The translations under genes were made by a program, and so were the position numbers. Shown here piece by piece: positions 12,601 to 28,400 of a stretch of 64,000 nucleotides of DNA (position 1 is its first letter; each line of letters opens with the position of its first letter). The notes below the pieces were generated by a model, which made no database searches, had not been told where the DNA came from, and saw nothing but the letters and a program-made list of their open reading frames with translations. Origin of the DNA: Temnothorax longispinosus (Eukaryota; Arthropoda; Insecta; Hymenoptera; Formicidae); contig NC_092359.1 in assembly GCF_030848805.1 (NCBI RefSeq), positions 15,303,102-15,367,101 on the forward strand, written 5' to 3'.

Positions 12601-15600
12601 CGGAGGGAAAATGATCTAGAGGTTTCGCCTTAAGTCATCTCGACTTGGTTCACCGTATTTGATTAGTTCCGACGTCTGGTACGAATTTGTCCGGATGAGT
12701 TTCGCTCCGGACGTGCATCCACTATAACCGTGGCCTTAAGGTGCGTTTACGCAAGCACCAGCTGTTCCTCGGGCTCGTAATGGAAACGTTTACACTACTG
12801 CAGATGAATTTCTCCTGCGTCAGTGAGCCAAGATCCTCGTGCAATATTCCCAAGCTCATTCGTCGCTATAGAATATATATGAAGATATAAAGTAATATGG
12901 TACACACACAAAAAATAAAATATACACTATATACATTACAAAATAAAGAATAAAACTCGATATATGTGTACCACGAGAAATAAGACAATTAGGAAAAATT
13001 CAATTGAAAAGTAAAGTAGATTGTCGCATAAAATCAGATGAGTAAACGATACAAAGTGGATAGAATATGTGTAAAGGAGGAAAGTCTATATGAGCAAATA
13101 TCTATTTTTTAAATTACGTATCGATTCTAACATACATATGGATAAAATATATCGGATTGAATTTTTATTTTGATTATTATTTCTCTTTTTGCTCGCGCAC
13201 ATATACATATGCACTATATTTTTCTATTTTATCTGATTCAGTCTGGGGTCGATACACGATGATACAGCTTAATATAACAGCGGTAACCGCGGTGTATGAA
13301 ATATTGAAATGTCCCGGCTTACTTGATGGAACCATTTAATTTACATCGGAATCCGATGTTTAGATTCCGTATTGAACGGGGTTCCTTTACACACAGTTTC
13401 CGGGATCGACATTCGTGCCACGCGCGTATCTTCTTTGACGATTGCCTGTATGCCGGGATGAACGCGAACGAATGGATCCGTTCGTTTTCTACTGTGTCAC
13501 AGCGAATCAACTTCATCGTCCTCGTCCTCGCGTAACATACCTTTCTAGCGAATTCATTCGGTCGCTCGCCGTTCTCGAATGCCGCAAACGCACGTTTATG
13601 GTGAATCAATTCGCTGCTGGCTGATACTCGTTTGCTCTCTTTTGTTTACGCAGCGCAGTACAAACGCGAATACGTCGATTTAATCGCGCTTTTACGATAT
13701 AAGCGCATACCTTTTCAGCGCATCCATCTTGTTCGCTCACGCTTGTATATTTCGAATGCACCTTTACAGCATGTTGTACCCACGTGTTTACTCATATTAA
13801 TTTTTGTAGCAAAATCATTCGCTCACTTGTGCTGCGCAAACATATATTCGCACACTGAGGAAAAGTTGTCTATACCGCTCGTTCGAACAATTACGAAGTT
13901 AATTGAACAATTTATGTATCAATGCTAACGTTTATCGAGAAATATTTCGTTGCATTAATTTGTTCGCGTACGATTACCTGGTTGTATAAGAGCAGCCGGT
14001 AATTTTGTTTGTTCATTCGAGCAGTTCTTTCTCGCTGCATCGTAAAATGCATCTTTAAATAACGAGTATAGAAAAGCGTCGACATGGACGAGAGACGAGA
14101 CTATTAATCCTTCACGGTCGAATGTTGAGCTGCACTCGACACTGAACTTTGATGCACAGGATCCGGCCGTAAGCAATTCGACGCCAAAGAGGAGCGGACA
14201 CGTAATTTATTCGCATTTATGCATAAAGCGGTAAGGGCGAGTTGACTCGCTCCTCTTCTCAATGCACGCGGGAGCAAAGTGGTGAGATCGTTGATTACTT
14301 TCTTGTCTTGTATGTACATTCTCTTCCGCGACGACTCTTTAATTAGGATAACGCTATTTTCCGCACAACCGATTACGTCTTCGCGAAACTGAATTATTTT
14401 TATCGCGTCAATTTTCTTATATCTGACACTTTAATTGACAATCGAGTTTCTAAGTTTGAAATTAAGTATTATTCTCTGTATATTTCAAGATTTTATATGA
14501 CTTTAAGTCTGCGACAAAATTATCTATGTTATTTTACATCTTTTCTCGAGATATTATTAATTTTATGTACTATATATATTTGGCGTTGCAACGCTACCGC
14601 TCGAATTAAAAAGAGATATTAATTGAAGCAATCAATAAGCTGAAAAATATAATGCCGGATGATAATAATTTCCTTGTATTGTATATTGAGTTAAGGTAGC
14701 AGTACGTTTAATTTTTTCCAAACTCGATTATAACAGTTAAAATTTGCTATTAAATAAAAATTTATAGATATATATAAATACATTCTTTAATCAAATTAAA
14801 GCAAACTTTCTTGTAAAAATTAAAATTCATAACAATTTTTCTATCTTCAAACACTATCTTCTCAACTAGTTGTCATTGAACGGAGTTAGTCATTATCTTG
14901 GACGATATAAATAAATCCATAAAATAAAGCATAAACTATACGTTGATTTATCCAAATCAGTTTAAATCATGAGGAATGAAAAATATTGCATATTTATTAT
15001 AATGTATATTTGTTTCATAATACATTGAATATTTTATGGCCTTGTTTGGTTTTGCAGTTTGTTTTTACAGCACGCATTGTGCGTACACAAGGCCAGTTAT
15101 TCGCCACGAGACTCGAACGAGCGAGCAACGGCACGAACCGCTCCGTGTATCATCGTATTATCTCTCCGAAACGCCATGTCATGTCTCATAGTTATTACAG
15201 TGCACAATTATTAGCTTGCGGAATTAAGAATACGTTATATATTTTGTGCAGTATATGATTGTCTGTATGGCCTTGGTGTTTGTTACGGTAGGGAAGGTCG
15301 CTGCGCGTCGTATAGTCCTTCAGATAATGGCACGGACCGTCGCATTATCCAAACGCTATTATTTTCTAGTTAGCCCTATAATTAGCTATTATCGTCCGTT
15401 ACACTAATTATGCGAAACGTTGCGAATGGCGAACGCATAGTAGCTTCGTGTGTAATTTCTTCATGTTTTTATATTTTTATCGTAATATATAATAGTGAAG
15501 TGCGCAACGTGTGATTAACGTCGGGCGTGTCGTATATATAAAGTGCGCCGTGCGATTATTCTATTCTATTATTCTATTATTATATTTGGGTGTTAGTACG

Positions 15601-18600
15601 CGTGATCGTAATTAATCGTGAGCTTTAATGAAATTGTGAAACTGTTCGTATTTTAAGATTTTTTAAATTTTAAATATTCTCACTTGATGTGCTTTCTGAT
15701 ACAAGATTCATGCAACAACCATAAACGCGGTACGATACGAATACATCCATGTATAAGTCAACTTCCATTTTCTACCCGTAAAATATTCGCTTCATAAAAC
15801 AGTCGGGTGACAAGATGTATTCAAAATAGCGTATTATTATACATATATCGATACCATCACGTCACTATATATCAGAGAGTTGTCACTCTTTTCGAAAATC
15901 GATAACATCGCGAGGTGATTTATTTCTCTGGGAAATCGGGGGAAACCGAGAGAATATTTCGACGGACGATTGAGATTTTATTATTACTTTTTCCCAATTT
16001 TAAATTAATATCGCTCTTGGAAGCGAAATAAAATTCTGCAGCGTTTCAAGAATTCCGTAAGATTTTGCAAGATAAAGATGACGAAGGACTCACGCATGTC
16101 ACGAATTACAGGATGGAATAGTAAGCAGGTTTATCGTTATACATTCCGTGATATACATAATTACAACAACCGTTACGCTAAATAGCGATATAGTGACTCA
16201 GTATAGACCTACTTACAATTAGTATTTGCTGCGTTTGTTATCTGAAGAGCGGCTGTCATTTAATTTATCAAGCAACCACGCGACGCTCGAAATTAGTAAT
16301 TACGCGCAGAGCGACGCGGCAATTAAATTAACTTGACTTTTTGGTGTGTTCGCGTTCGCGTCCCTGCAAACGGCCAGCAAACCACCGCGCCGCAATCTGC
16401 CGGCTGGTTGGCTGCAGAGTCGGCCCTGATAGCGGGCGTACTGGTGCGGGATAACGCGTATCAACGATAATCCGATTAGCGATTAAACTTGCCTAATTGA
16501 CGGTACACGCGCGTGTAATTGCATATCCGGGGACACTCGATTTCCGATTCGCGCTAATGGAGAATCGCGGCTAGCGCGCGGTATACCATTAGCAAGTAAT
16601 CGTCTTGGAAAGTTCGCGGTTCGCGAGCGAGCGAATCTATGCCGACGCGCGAGTTATTATGAAAGTATTTGCCGCATTATGCTCGGGGTCGCACCGGTAT
16701 TGCGAAATCTGGCTCCGGGTATCAGGGTAAAGATTATCGGGGCTCGGTATCAGGGTCGCGAGTTTATTCTTCTGCAAGCGATACAGTCGCGGGAAAGTTC
16801 TCTCTTTGTGAGCAATTAATTATTTATATCTCTGAATGTATATATTTTCTGTTTTACGCTACGGTTATATCATTACGAAGACATTTAAATTTCTGTGAGA
16901 ATATACATTAGATATCGTTTTGCGGCCAATTAAATTGTCGTCAAGCAGAAATTGATCAAAGGATCCATATAGACGAGAAGAAGCGCGAGGAACTCGACAC
17001 ACGCTCCGTTTATGCGTCTTTCTCGCTTGTTTCTTTGAAGATAAAAAGAGAAGCATAATGAATTTTCAAGTATTTATATTTGTCCGCGCGAAACAAAGGA
17101 TTGGTGTGAGCTCCGTGTCGTGAATTTTGTGATACTTAAAATTCAATTACGGACAAAGCGCGCTCGTTTAAATCCCCGCCAAAGAAATCCCACTCCCGGC
17201 CACAAATCCTTTTAATGTTAATGTCTCTCGCGACAAGCCCCGAGTTTCATAGAAGTTTCCTGCTAAATTCTTTTTCACTTTTTTAATATGGAATATCCGT
17301 ATAGTGCGCATCTTGTGAGAGAAAGAGAGAGATCGAGAACATTAGACAAATACGCTTTTAATTAACGAGAAAATTTAAAAGTGTACCTTTCCCCATATTT
17401 TTCCGGTTAATAAAAAAATACAGATATTATAAAATATTTAATATATTTTACCAAGTATTACATTTGCAGTATGTTTTAAGCAATTTCTACATGTGTAACC
17501 AAGTTGCGTTTCCAAAATATTTCATTTCGTAAATTGTATCCAACGAATGTAACTCCAAATCAATGTTAGGAGCTCTTTTTGTTTTCTCTACAGCTCTCCG
17601 AATAGAGAGCACTCTCTATCTGCAGAGAGTCCACCTTTTATTACACAATTCAAAATTTACAGATGATTCAATTACGACGTGAAATTTCACGCTTTAAATT
17701 TTAAGCACTCTCGGTCGATCTGCCAGGCAGTTAAATATTGGTTAATGTAGTTTCGCAGAACTCGACGTAACTTCATTATGTCGGTATTAGCAGAATGAAC
17801 TCAGGACATCAGGCTTGGAATATATATGTCTATATGTGGGAGAATGATTTCACGAGCAATTTTTCATTTGTTATTGAGACGCATTTGACACATTGTCGTC
17901 GCGCGTTATACATGCCGAATGGACAACGTCGCGGTCGCGGCGACTCCCTCTTCGCGATGGACTTGTATCCGCGCGGTATTCGCGCTGCGGCAAGGACGGC
18001 GAATGTCCGGGAATCGATCAGCGGCTTTCGAGTGTAACGCAAAAATTGTCGGGCCATTTGTCATAGTCGGCGGAATCCCGCGTCGTTTCCCAATAGGCGA
18101 AATTTCAAAGTCCGCGAGTAATGTCGGTTCTTCCGCGCTCCTCCGGGGAGGGCGGCTTCGGCGGAAAGTAGGCCAATCCCGTCTTTCCCTCCGCTCAATG
18201 TGCCGCGGTAATAGCTATAACGATATTTTGGCGTATTTCGTCTCCCTCGGCTCGTAGAACGTGATGACGGCACTCGAATTGCGACAACGCCAGCGAAATG
18301 CACTCCGCACTTTGGTATCGCGAATATACCAGTTGCCGCGATGCTGTCGGAATGGCCATTGTTTCCGCGAGCTGTGCGGCGAGTTAAACTCTTTAACGGA
18401 CGATATATTTGTCGAAATGTTCGTGCTCTCTTGCCGTTTTGTTCTCAAACCGGCTTGAAGTCAGGAGGAAAGCCTCTTTGACGGTGGCTTCGCTGCCGAA
18501 AGAACTCTGATTCCTGTTGACAGCAAATTTGTCGGAACGTTGAGGCGAGCTGCTCGCGAACTTCATTCTCTGTAAATGTGAGCGTGCATTCGGCGCTCTA

Positions 18601-21600
18601 TGCGGATGTGACTTGCAGACACAATTAGAAGAAAAGGCAGTAATGGGAGATGGTCATTTTAATTTATAAAATTAGCCATTTAATTTAACGGAGATTATAC
18701 CTATTATGATTTTATGGACATTTTTTTTAATTTGATGAATTCTACGAACAACACAAATTCTATGAATCATTACATATATTCAAAATTTCTATATTTTCCT
18801 AAACGGAGATAAAATTGTATTAAGTTTTTTTTTTTCAAGTCTGTTTTGTCTTGCGCGCACGTGTATATTTCTATTTTTCTCTTTATGAGTTTTATATTTA
18901 TCTGATATTGGATATTACGTAATATGGATCTGAGAGTCAAATGGCTGCATTTAGCGCAAAATATCCGATACGAAAGAAAACTTTTTCGATGGAAATACAT
19001 CGAGGAATGAATCCCTAATAATAGATGGGAAACAATATTTTTGTTTCAATTTATTCTTATATTAGATTAATATCGCAAGGTACGAAATTATTCCATACAA
19101 TCATGCTTTTCTGTATAGCATTTGATAAAATTCAAAGTTCTCTCCCGTCTCATCTTAATTCTTATTTTTAAATAGTCTTGGTAATTAAATCGCAGAACTA
19201 TGCCGAAATAAAAGTCGTCCGCAATATAAAATGCTAAAAGTAGGATTTTGATTTTTACTCCCGAAGTTTATTTTGTTTTATTTATACAATTTTCATATCC
19301 TTTATGCGTCGCATATTATTAATTCCTATATACATGTAAGTTTTTTTTTGTTTTTATTTTGATGTAATTTATCTCGATTAAAAATATGTTTGGTTAAAAT
19401 AAAATTAAAATTATTTTGAATATCTGAACAAATATCGGCTAAAGCTAACAAAATTTTTGTTGGTTTATTGAATAATTATTAAATTTTTCATGCTGAGCCA
19501 GTACACAAAAGACATTTTGTAAAGTTTGCTTTATATTTGTTCATATCGATTAATCAAGCGAAGACTTTTTGAAATTTATTCTTAATATACAAGCGGAGAC
19601 CTTTTCGGCACAACTTTTTTGTAAAATGTCGCACGCGAACGAATCATAATGTGTGCTTGATGAAAGGATACGATTTACAAAGAATTCTGACGCGGCAACT
19701 AGAACGCGAAGGAGTAGCAAGTCACGATCGCAGAATGAAGGCCCTTCTGGCCAGCAGCCAGGTTGCCCGACGTATTCATAAGCGGAGCTTCTCGCACTCG
19801 AAGAATACGAATTACGGAGACAAAAGGACGCAAACATAGAATGTGTGTGCTTAAAGCTATGGCTACTACGGCTAATTAAGCCGAGATTTTGGCTTGCGCC
19901 GCTTATTGTCAAGCACGCCAAGTTTCTGACAAAGAAAATGCAATTTCCGAAATGCGCTCCTTACAAATTACCGTATGCAAAATCCACGCGTTTAAACGAG
20001 CCTTCGCCTTCACGCAATTTTTTTTTTTTTTTTTTTTTTTTGACAGACGTCCCGCAGCTCGTTTTTATCCGCCGAACTTTCGTTTCGTGCCTTTGCTTCC
20101 ATCTCGAAAATAAACTTACTTTCACAAAGCTTTTAAGTAATAGGCATGCTAATGTGTTAGTTAAAAGCACTACTTATTACGAGAAACTTCTTTTAAAAAA
20201 GAGTAAAAAAAACGTCAATATAATAATTATTACATGCCAATATTTTTAGTTATAGTAGAACTATAGAAAATTATTTAATATATACTATATATACTATATA
20301 TACTTAATATACTTTGGCAGATATAGTGAGTCGCGTAACGAACAACGTAATTGAAGTTTCGGCTTTGTACATCGAACGGAGTGCTCGATAATACTAGTAT
20401 TATCGATCCGGAGTAGTTGATCCGATTTTTCTGTCTGCAATGATTCGAGCCGACTTAATGGTAGATATCCGATAATCAATTAAAACAAACCAGCCGGCGT
20501 GTGTCCGTCGATATATCGACGGCCTGCGCGCGTTCGAGTTTGTAATTTGCCGCGATGATCAAGAGCGGAATATTTATTATCCTTTTGGCGCTCCGAGTGT
20601 CGAGAAACGAGGAAAAACAATAGCTGGTTTCGCCGAGAGAGATCGCATCGCTTTTCTTGATTGCGAAATGATTAATCGAGGCGGGCAAAGCTATCGAAAG
20701 AATGAACATCGCCTTTGATCAAGAGGGGCAGCGAAACTCGTAAAACTTTATTTCGTTAAAAATTTATTTTTATAAATATATAATACAAACGGAAACTTCA
20801 TGTTTGTTCATAAAAATACAGATGTGATAATTAACATTAGATATAAATTTTTTACACTTGTGCTATTGATATCGGTGACCTCAAATTGGCCACCGTCTGT
20901 TTTAATTCTACTAAATCAATTTTATATATATTTAATGTAGCAATAATAAGCAACGTTAATTTTGTATTAATAGCAATAAATAATGTTACTGCGAATAATT
21001 GAAACCGCTTGATCGAGCAAAAATGAATCGCGTAATTATTATAGCTCCGCGGTTAATAGCAATATTTGTTATCTGATGAGATGTCTCTACTATAGTATTG
21101 ATATTTACTTGGCAAAAGATATTATCTTAAAATTAGTGAATAGAATTGTTAAATAATTGATAAAGTTAAAATATATTATTTAAATTATTTAAATTAATTT
21201 CTATAAAATAATTTTTTATTTATAATTAAAATTTAAAATTGATTATATAAACTGATAAATTATTATTGTTATATTGGATTTTTTAAAATATAATATTATA
21301 TTGGGTTGGCAAATAAGTTCGTTCGGTTTTTTATATATATACCAGTCAAAAAAACCGAACGAAGAACTTATTTGCCAACCTATTATATATGTCTATATAC
21401 AGAAAAATACCAATTTAGCGATAAATGTAAATCTACCTCAATTGTTTCGCGGGTCAGGTAAAAATATCTTATTGTAAATAGCAATATTTTCACGGTGCAG
21501 CAAAACCGGCCGATAAATTGAGACTTATTTTACGCTTGTTGCAATTCTATCTGTTGGAAAATCGACAATCGAGGTCGATTTGCAAATCAACAAGAGTGCA

Positions 21601-24600
21601 AGTACTCAGGATATGTACATATGTACAGGAACACGTAATTTGTGCTGCTGCGCCGCGAGAGAAAAAGGTCGGCAATTATTCCGTGCGATTAGCTCCGCAA
21701 TAGGTCAATCGAGGGTTAACCAACGCTCATTAGACTAAGTAATCGCGAATCTCCACGGCGAAATAGATACTACCATCGATTACGTTAAGGCTTGCAAGAC
21801 ACCGCAAAGAATATCTTCGCTATGCGTACATATGTATAGCACGAGGATATATGTATAGTATATATAGGTATCGCACAGACGAAGCTGTTAATTTTGCACG
21901 TTGGAAACTGGAAAGGTCCTATTATCTTCCTTGCAGGGATTAATCATCTCTTTTTTCCCCCCTCTCTCTCTGTTTGGGATTAATAATTAATTCTTAGAAA
22001 CATAAGAATAAATCGAACAAATGCTGGACCAGCACGCTAATAAAGGGGCTACACCCGAGGGATTTTACGCGAAGCATAAATCGGCCGGTAAGAGTATAAG
22101 ACAAGGAAAATTACGACGTGCTTTTCAATCTCAAAGAGATTGCTGCGGAGAATTGGGGATGGTTTAACGAAGAGTTACCCACCGCATATAGTTTCGTAAT
22201 ATATATCTCGAAAAAGGCTGCCAGATATATAGCGTAATATTTTTAACGCCGCAGTGGTGATTTACGGCGTCATAGATCATCGCTCGACATCGAATCTTTT
22301 AAGTAGGGTTTGGTAAAGCTTTTTAATATAAAGAGAGATTGAGGAAAATTGTACTCGCAGAACTTACGTTGCATTCGAATATTTAGTTGTTAGTAAGAAA
22401 TAGACTATTACAAGAGAGAGATGCAAAGTGACTATGATGAATTAAACCAGCAATCACTTTGTAAATTATGTCGCGCGCGCAACATTAATTTAAAAAAAAT
22501 TTCTCCGCGAAAGGCGCGATTCGTTTATTTTTGAAATTTACGTAGTCCCAGTACTCTCGGTGTGTCTGAACGAATAAAACGAAAGAAGTTAGGGTAAACT
22601 CGGGTATGATGGCCATACGGAAAAGATGGCCCATGGCTGTAATTTCTCCAATAATGGCTAAACAGTGCATTTTTGTAGTCATTCTCAAAGATAATCGATA
22701 TTTACAGTAGTTTATGTGCGTACACTATTCAAAATAACAATATTGTGAATATTATATCATATTTTTACTTTCGACCTAGTTCTGCCTGCAAAGTTTTTTC
22801 ATGTGTCCGCTAAAAGCTGCTATAACATTAAATAAATTATAGTTAAGCTGCCGTAATCAACGTTACACACATAATTAGCTATGTAAATTGTAATTTGAAC
22901 CTATAATTTGTATTTCTATTTTTCACTATTTATTTAAAAATACTATGGTGTATCTTTTCTGCTATGGCCATCTTTTCTTTAAAATCAGATAAGATGGCCA
23001 ATGCATACGTTTGTAATACTTTGATAATATAACATTTATGTTAAGTGTTTTCTTCTTAATTTCGATAGTTTTACGTACTTTAAGCTTCAGTGAAGGAATA
23101 TAATACGAAACATTGTTAAAATATAACAAAAATAAATGTATGTTTATTGCATTTTAAAAAAACTATGGCCATCTTACCCGAGTTTACCCTATATCGCCAC
23201 GTGTAACTTTTTATTGAAATCCAAAGCTGGAATGAACTGCAGCTCAAAATGGATAAATGACTCGTGTCCTCTTTGCTCTCTGTTTTTTGTCGGACATTAC
23301 ACGGTGGCGAATAATCCTCGATGTTGTCCTCGGACTGCGGAACAATTCGATATTCAGTACTATTCGCGCGTATTGCTCTGCGAGTGCGAGCATATATACG
23401 GGTGCGAGGAGAGTCGCCAATGAAAGGCCACTTCGCACAGCCGCGATTTTCACTGCGTATTTCGACGGGGTAGTCGCGAGTTTTCATTCGCCATGGCACT
23501 CCCGATGTTTTTTTTTGCGCGGCCGCGGCTGAAACTGGCCATTCGCATATGTCGCTTTAACTAAATTGACGAAGAACGTGGAGCGCCAAATAATAGAACA
23601 TAGAGCGTGAAAGAAACAAAGGTAAAAAGCTCTCTGCCACGCTTTCATGTAGAAATAACTACATGTGCTAACTTTACACTGTAATTAAAAAAAAAAGGAA
23701 AAACGTGAACTGGGTTCGGTGTCGATTTGCGAAAGTGATTCACAAGTTTTGACGTAATTATTGTTTCTTACTTTTCTTTGTATAAAAATCATTCTTTCGA
23801 GTAGTTTTCCGATAATGGATTAATTAATTAGCAAATTTTTATTATATGTTCCGGTGGGTGGGGATATAAAGTGGATTGGAAGTTTCAAGAAAGTTTGCGA
23901 GATAGTGCGTAAAAGAACGTCCCTCTGTGAAAGCCGAGGCAAGACGCTAAGTTTCGCGTCGCATTCAGATCAATGTGACCGTCGCGTCGCTTCGTCGGTG
24001 TAATTCGATTGTTGATCGATAAAGCGACATTCGGTCGCACTTTCTCGCATGCGTATAGCGTTTACGCTTGCCGGGACTCGACGGACGCGTCGAACGCGCC
24101 ACGACCGGAGCCGATCCGTTAGTCGTTCAGTGACTAAATTGGATTTTTCTACTAACGAGCACGAGGCTTTTTCTCCGTGAAAGCTCCATCGCAAACCTCC
24201 TCGATTGCTCCTCTACCCCCCTCGCTATCAAACCTCCGTTCGTCCCGCCCAGCTCCGCGTCTTCCCGTTTCATCCCTTTTATCGCCGCACTTTTCCGGAT
24301 CGCGCAACTTCGCCGCGCTCGTCCCCGTCCCCGTCCCCGTTTCGCGTTCCACGATTTTTCTGTATTTTTTTTTATTTTTTCGCGTTCTTGGTCCCTCGTC
24401 CCGGTCCCGCCTCCCGATTAAGGGTTCTGTGTTTCCATAGATCCGCTCCGCCACTTCTCGGGATTACGCCGGGAGCCAACCAGTTCGCTTGCTCTTCGCG
24501 AATCCTCCTGCGAGAATTAAGCGTCTCGAGATGCGAGAGAAATGAGCCCTCGTATCTTTCTGACGCTGCTTTGTTCTCCGCTCGCCGGTGGCGTGCGATC

Positions 24601-24989
24601 TCGCTGCACAAAATATTAATGGTGCTTCGTGTTTCAGATTTTCTTTTTTCCTTGCTAATATGTCGTTACTTTAATGTCATTTCGGTTTCTAACGTCGCGA
24701 AGTTATTGAAAGCCTCTCTGTTTAGCAAGGAAATTGAGTCATTTAACTATGCCGTTTCTTATGGCGTCTATCAGGATATCTAAGTTCTTAGCCTATCAGG
24801 ATATCTAAGACAGTTCTTAACTATAGGTAAGCACTTTATCAGAAAATAGTTTCGGTCGTCTTCGTCACGTTTGTCAATACTTCATAACGTTAAACACGAC
24901 TCGGCACTTTATTCGCGGCGATCAGAAACGAGTAGCGACTTTTACGTCGAAGTAAAAAGATCGCGACACGGATTCTTATCATGATCCGC

Positions 24990-25059
<70 letters not shown>

Positions 25060-25378
25060 TGTGTATGTCGATTCAGAGCGTATCAGGTATGAAAAATGCA
25101 AGTTTCGGCCTGAATTGATCGGCGACGAGAGAAGAGTCTATTGAATCGCGCTTTCAAATGTCCGCCGGGGCATTTTATCGCGGAGGCACGAAATCGTCGG
25201 ACGAGCCCGTCGATGAATAAGTATGAACGAAAACACGCTACAATGCGTGATAAAAACGAATTCGAACATGAATAATTCATTAATTATCGGTGAAAGCTTT
25301 TTCCTTTTGTATCTCGCCCGCCTTTATCGCTTTTTTTTCTCTGACGACCCTCCGACGCTCGTTCTGCATGAATTCCCT

Positions 25379-25417
<39 letters not shown>

Positions 25418-28400
25418 CCTAGCCTACATTTGCAACATCGCCCAGGAGGGAATTTTCTTCCTTCTCTCTTACTTTTACATCGACAAATGTACAATCTCTT
25501 CCTTTATCTTATTCGCTCCGACTCTTCTTGCGATCATTCTGACTTAACTAGTTTCTTCCCTTCAAGATTACTCGAAGAGACGACTTTCAGAATTCTTACT
25601 CTTTTTTTGTCAAATCTATCACCTTATTAAACTTGGAAAGAAATCGCTGCTAATATGTATTACCGAGTAAGTAGCTTGAAGAGTGTTCCGTACATAATGT
25701 GTGATTTCTATTTTATATGCTTAGTCTGTCTATGAATCTAATGTTAGATTCATATCTGATTCGTCTAAATTAAATCTGATTTATAAATATTATACTATCA
25801 TTTTAATTTTATATTTACGATATTTTGGAATTTATCAAAGTTGAAGACAAAAATTACTACGACGAAATTTATTCGTCGAATACGTCAGGACTTTTTTAAA
25901 TATTCCGTAGTTCTGTCAGCGCTGATTAAATGAGTTAACTGTCATCGTTCGAGTTTAAATGCTTTTTCTTCCAATGGCTTCCACCCGTTTCTTTCTCCGT
26001 TCTGTCTCTATCTATATGTCCAATCTCTCTTTTCTTAAAGTCATTCCGACTTAACCAGCTTCTTCCACCGGGATTACTTTCAGAAGTCGATTCTCTTTGG
26101 AAAAGGGAGGAAATGTTTTTCTCGCGTCTCGCGTCGACGCGTAAAACCGTGTAAACGTGTAACGAGGGAATTTGACTATCGCGCGACCGCGCTGAATAAT
26201 ATTTCGCGAACGTGAACGCCGCGATGAATAATTGATAAATTGCCGGCGTACATACAACTACGATTGTACGTTATATGCTACAACGCGGCGTGTCGGCGAC
26301 AGACTGTAACGTGAGCTTAACACCGCCATTTCTATCGAGCCGGCCACGCTTAAGGCGTTTCTGATCAACGTATATAACACGCGCCATAAGAACGCGACTG
26401 TATCCACATCGCGAACAAGTAGAATTTGAACAATCCACCAAATAGGTATACCGATTCCGCAGTCGAACAAAGTTTCAAATTCAAAGCTGCCTGTCGCGTC
26501 GACGCATCCAGCCGCGTGTAACTTTTTTTTCTTAAATTTTGCGAGTCAATTGATTTTACGGAAATCACGAATGAATGCAAAATTTTGACGAGAGATGAGA
26601 GTTTCATCTTTCGCCGTCGCATTTAATTGTACACCCCACTTTTCCCTATTTATTCCCACACGTATCTTGCGGTCCAGCCGTATCCCGTATTTATATCAAT
26701 TTTTCTTTGTTTTCCCCAACGTCGACATGCGCGATCTACTTTATCCGCTTTACGCCTGTCCAAACTGTCGCGTCGGGATGAGACTCGATTAAGCTGCGGG
26801 GCGCAGATTCTTCCTCATTCTCTCTTTTTTTTGTCTCGAGCAACCGGCATGGCAGCCCGCGGGTCCTGGACAAAAGCTATATCAAATGGATGATGCACCG
26901 TTGGCGGTCATATGCAGACAGTTTTATAATCTCCGTACTTTTATTTGTCCATCGTGTTGTTTTCCTGCCCTTATAGCACGCTGCTTCCCCTGCACTTCAG
27001 CATTCACATTTTCCATCTGGCACAATTGGTAGTCTCTCTTAAATACGTTTATTAATTGCTATTATACTTTCTTTGTACTTATCCCTCCGTTTGCTTCCTT
27101 TTTTTGGACCGTAGAAAAGAAGTAACGTTCTTTTAATTCTCGCAGTTCTCCGCCCTTTGCTACTGTACTCTGCCATTATCGTCGATAATCGCGGATATAC
27201 TGTACAATATGATAATTATATCGTTAGTCTACGTTTGCCTCGTATTTATTAATTACGGCGCAATTATGGGAAAATTTAATTCTTCACTTTTGTTCCCTTT
27301 TTTTAAATCGTGGGGAAAATATCTTTCCTCTTTTCATGCTCTTTTTCTGCTTTTCAGCTTTTTATCTTGCGCTTATTATCGCTTTAAGCGTTTAATAGTT
27401 ATTATCATTTGCATGCAATCAGTACTTCTCTAATGTATTTATTAATTACCACGCAATTATCACGTTTTCCCTCGTTTTTATCTTCGCTTACCCTTCGTCA
27501 TAGGGAGGGAGGGGGGGGGGACAGAGTATTTTTCCACAATCTCGTTTTTTTTTCTCTTTATCTTTGATATTCTCTATTTCCTCGCTTTACTCACGCGTTG
27601 GTACGATCGTGCTTTCGTGTAATTAGTATTTTCTCAGCGTATTTTTTAATTACCATGCAATTATGGTATTTCCCCCGTTTATCCTTATCCGTTCTTTGCC
27701 GTTCAGGAAAAAGAGTAGCCTTCCATCTGCACCCCTCACACCTGTTTGAGATCTCATGCTCGCTCGCTGGAGATTAAGCTGTAGCTCTTTGCTTTGAGGG
27801 CTCAAACGTGAAAAAAAGCCGACGAAATACTATCAAAAGCGCGGACGCAGTAGAGTACCGGCCGTCTTTAATTCGTTGATTCTCCACATCTCTCTTCTTC
27901 CTGTGGAACACAATGTATTTATCTAATTTATAATTATATCTAATTAGCGAAATAAGCAACATTGTAATTATTGCCACGTCTTGACAGTCGGCGTCGTTAT
28001 AGTCGATTTTTACATCCTAATGAATATATCTCGAGATATTCGACAAGATACACATTAGGATTGTGTATCCTTTTGTGTTTAAGAGTGTTGAAGAGTTACA
28101 AAAATTATTCATATTTTTTTTGTTAAAATTTAATCTAACCTATTCAATTACCGCGCACAAAAAAAGTATTTCTATATATTTTGAGAATTAAATTACTGCG
28201 TTGAGATGCCCCGATTTGTAGATTGTATAATCTGGACAGTATCCGCAGAGCGGAAGATTTGACCTCGACCTGCGTCAAAGCCGCGGCGATCGAATTTAAT
28301 CTGGCGATAGCCTAGTTTCTCCCCGTGTTTCCTACGCGTTTACTTTTCCTCCTCGTTCCCCATCCAAGGTTCACTATCGAGCCTCTCGCGGGAGGTCCAC

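Noticed and set aside
24152..24783. Frames of 87-192 codons in a CpG-dense patch
   Set aside because: Low-complexity Arg/Pro/Ser compositions on both strands with no similarity recognised.
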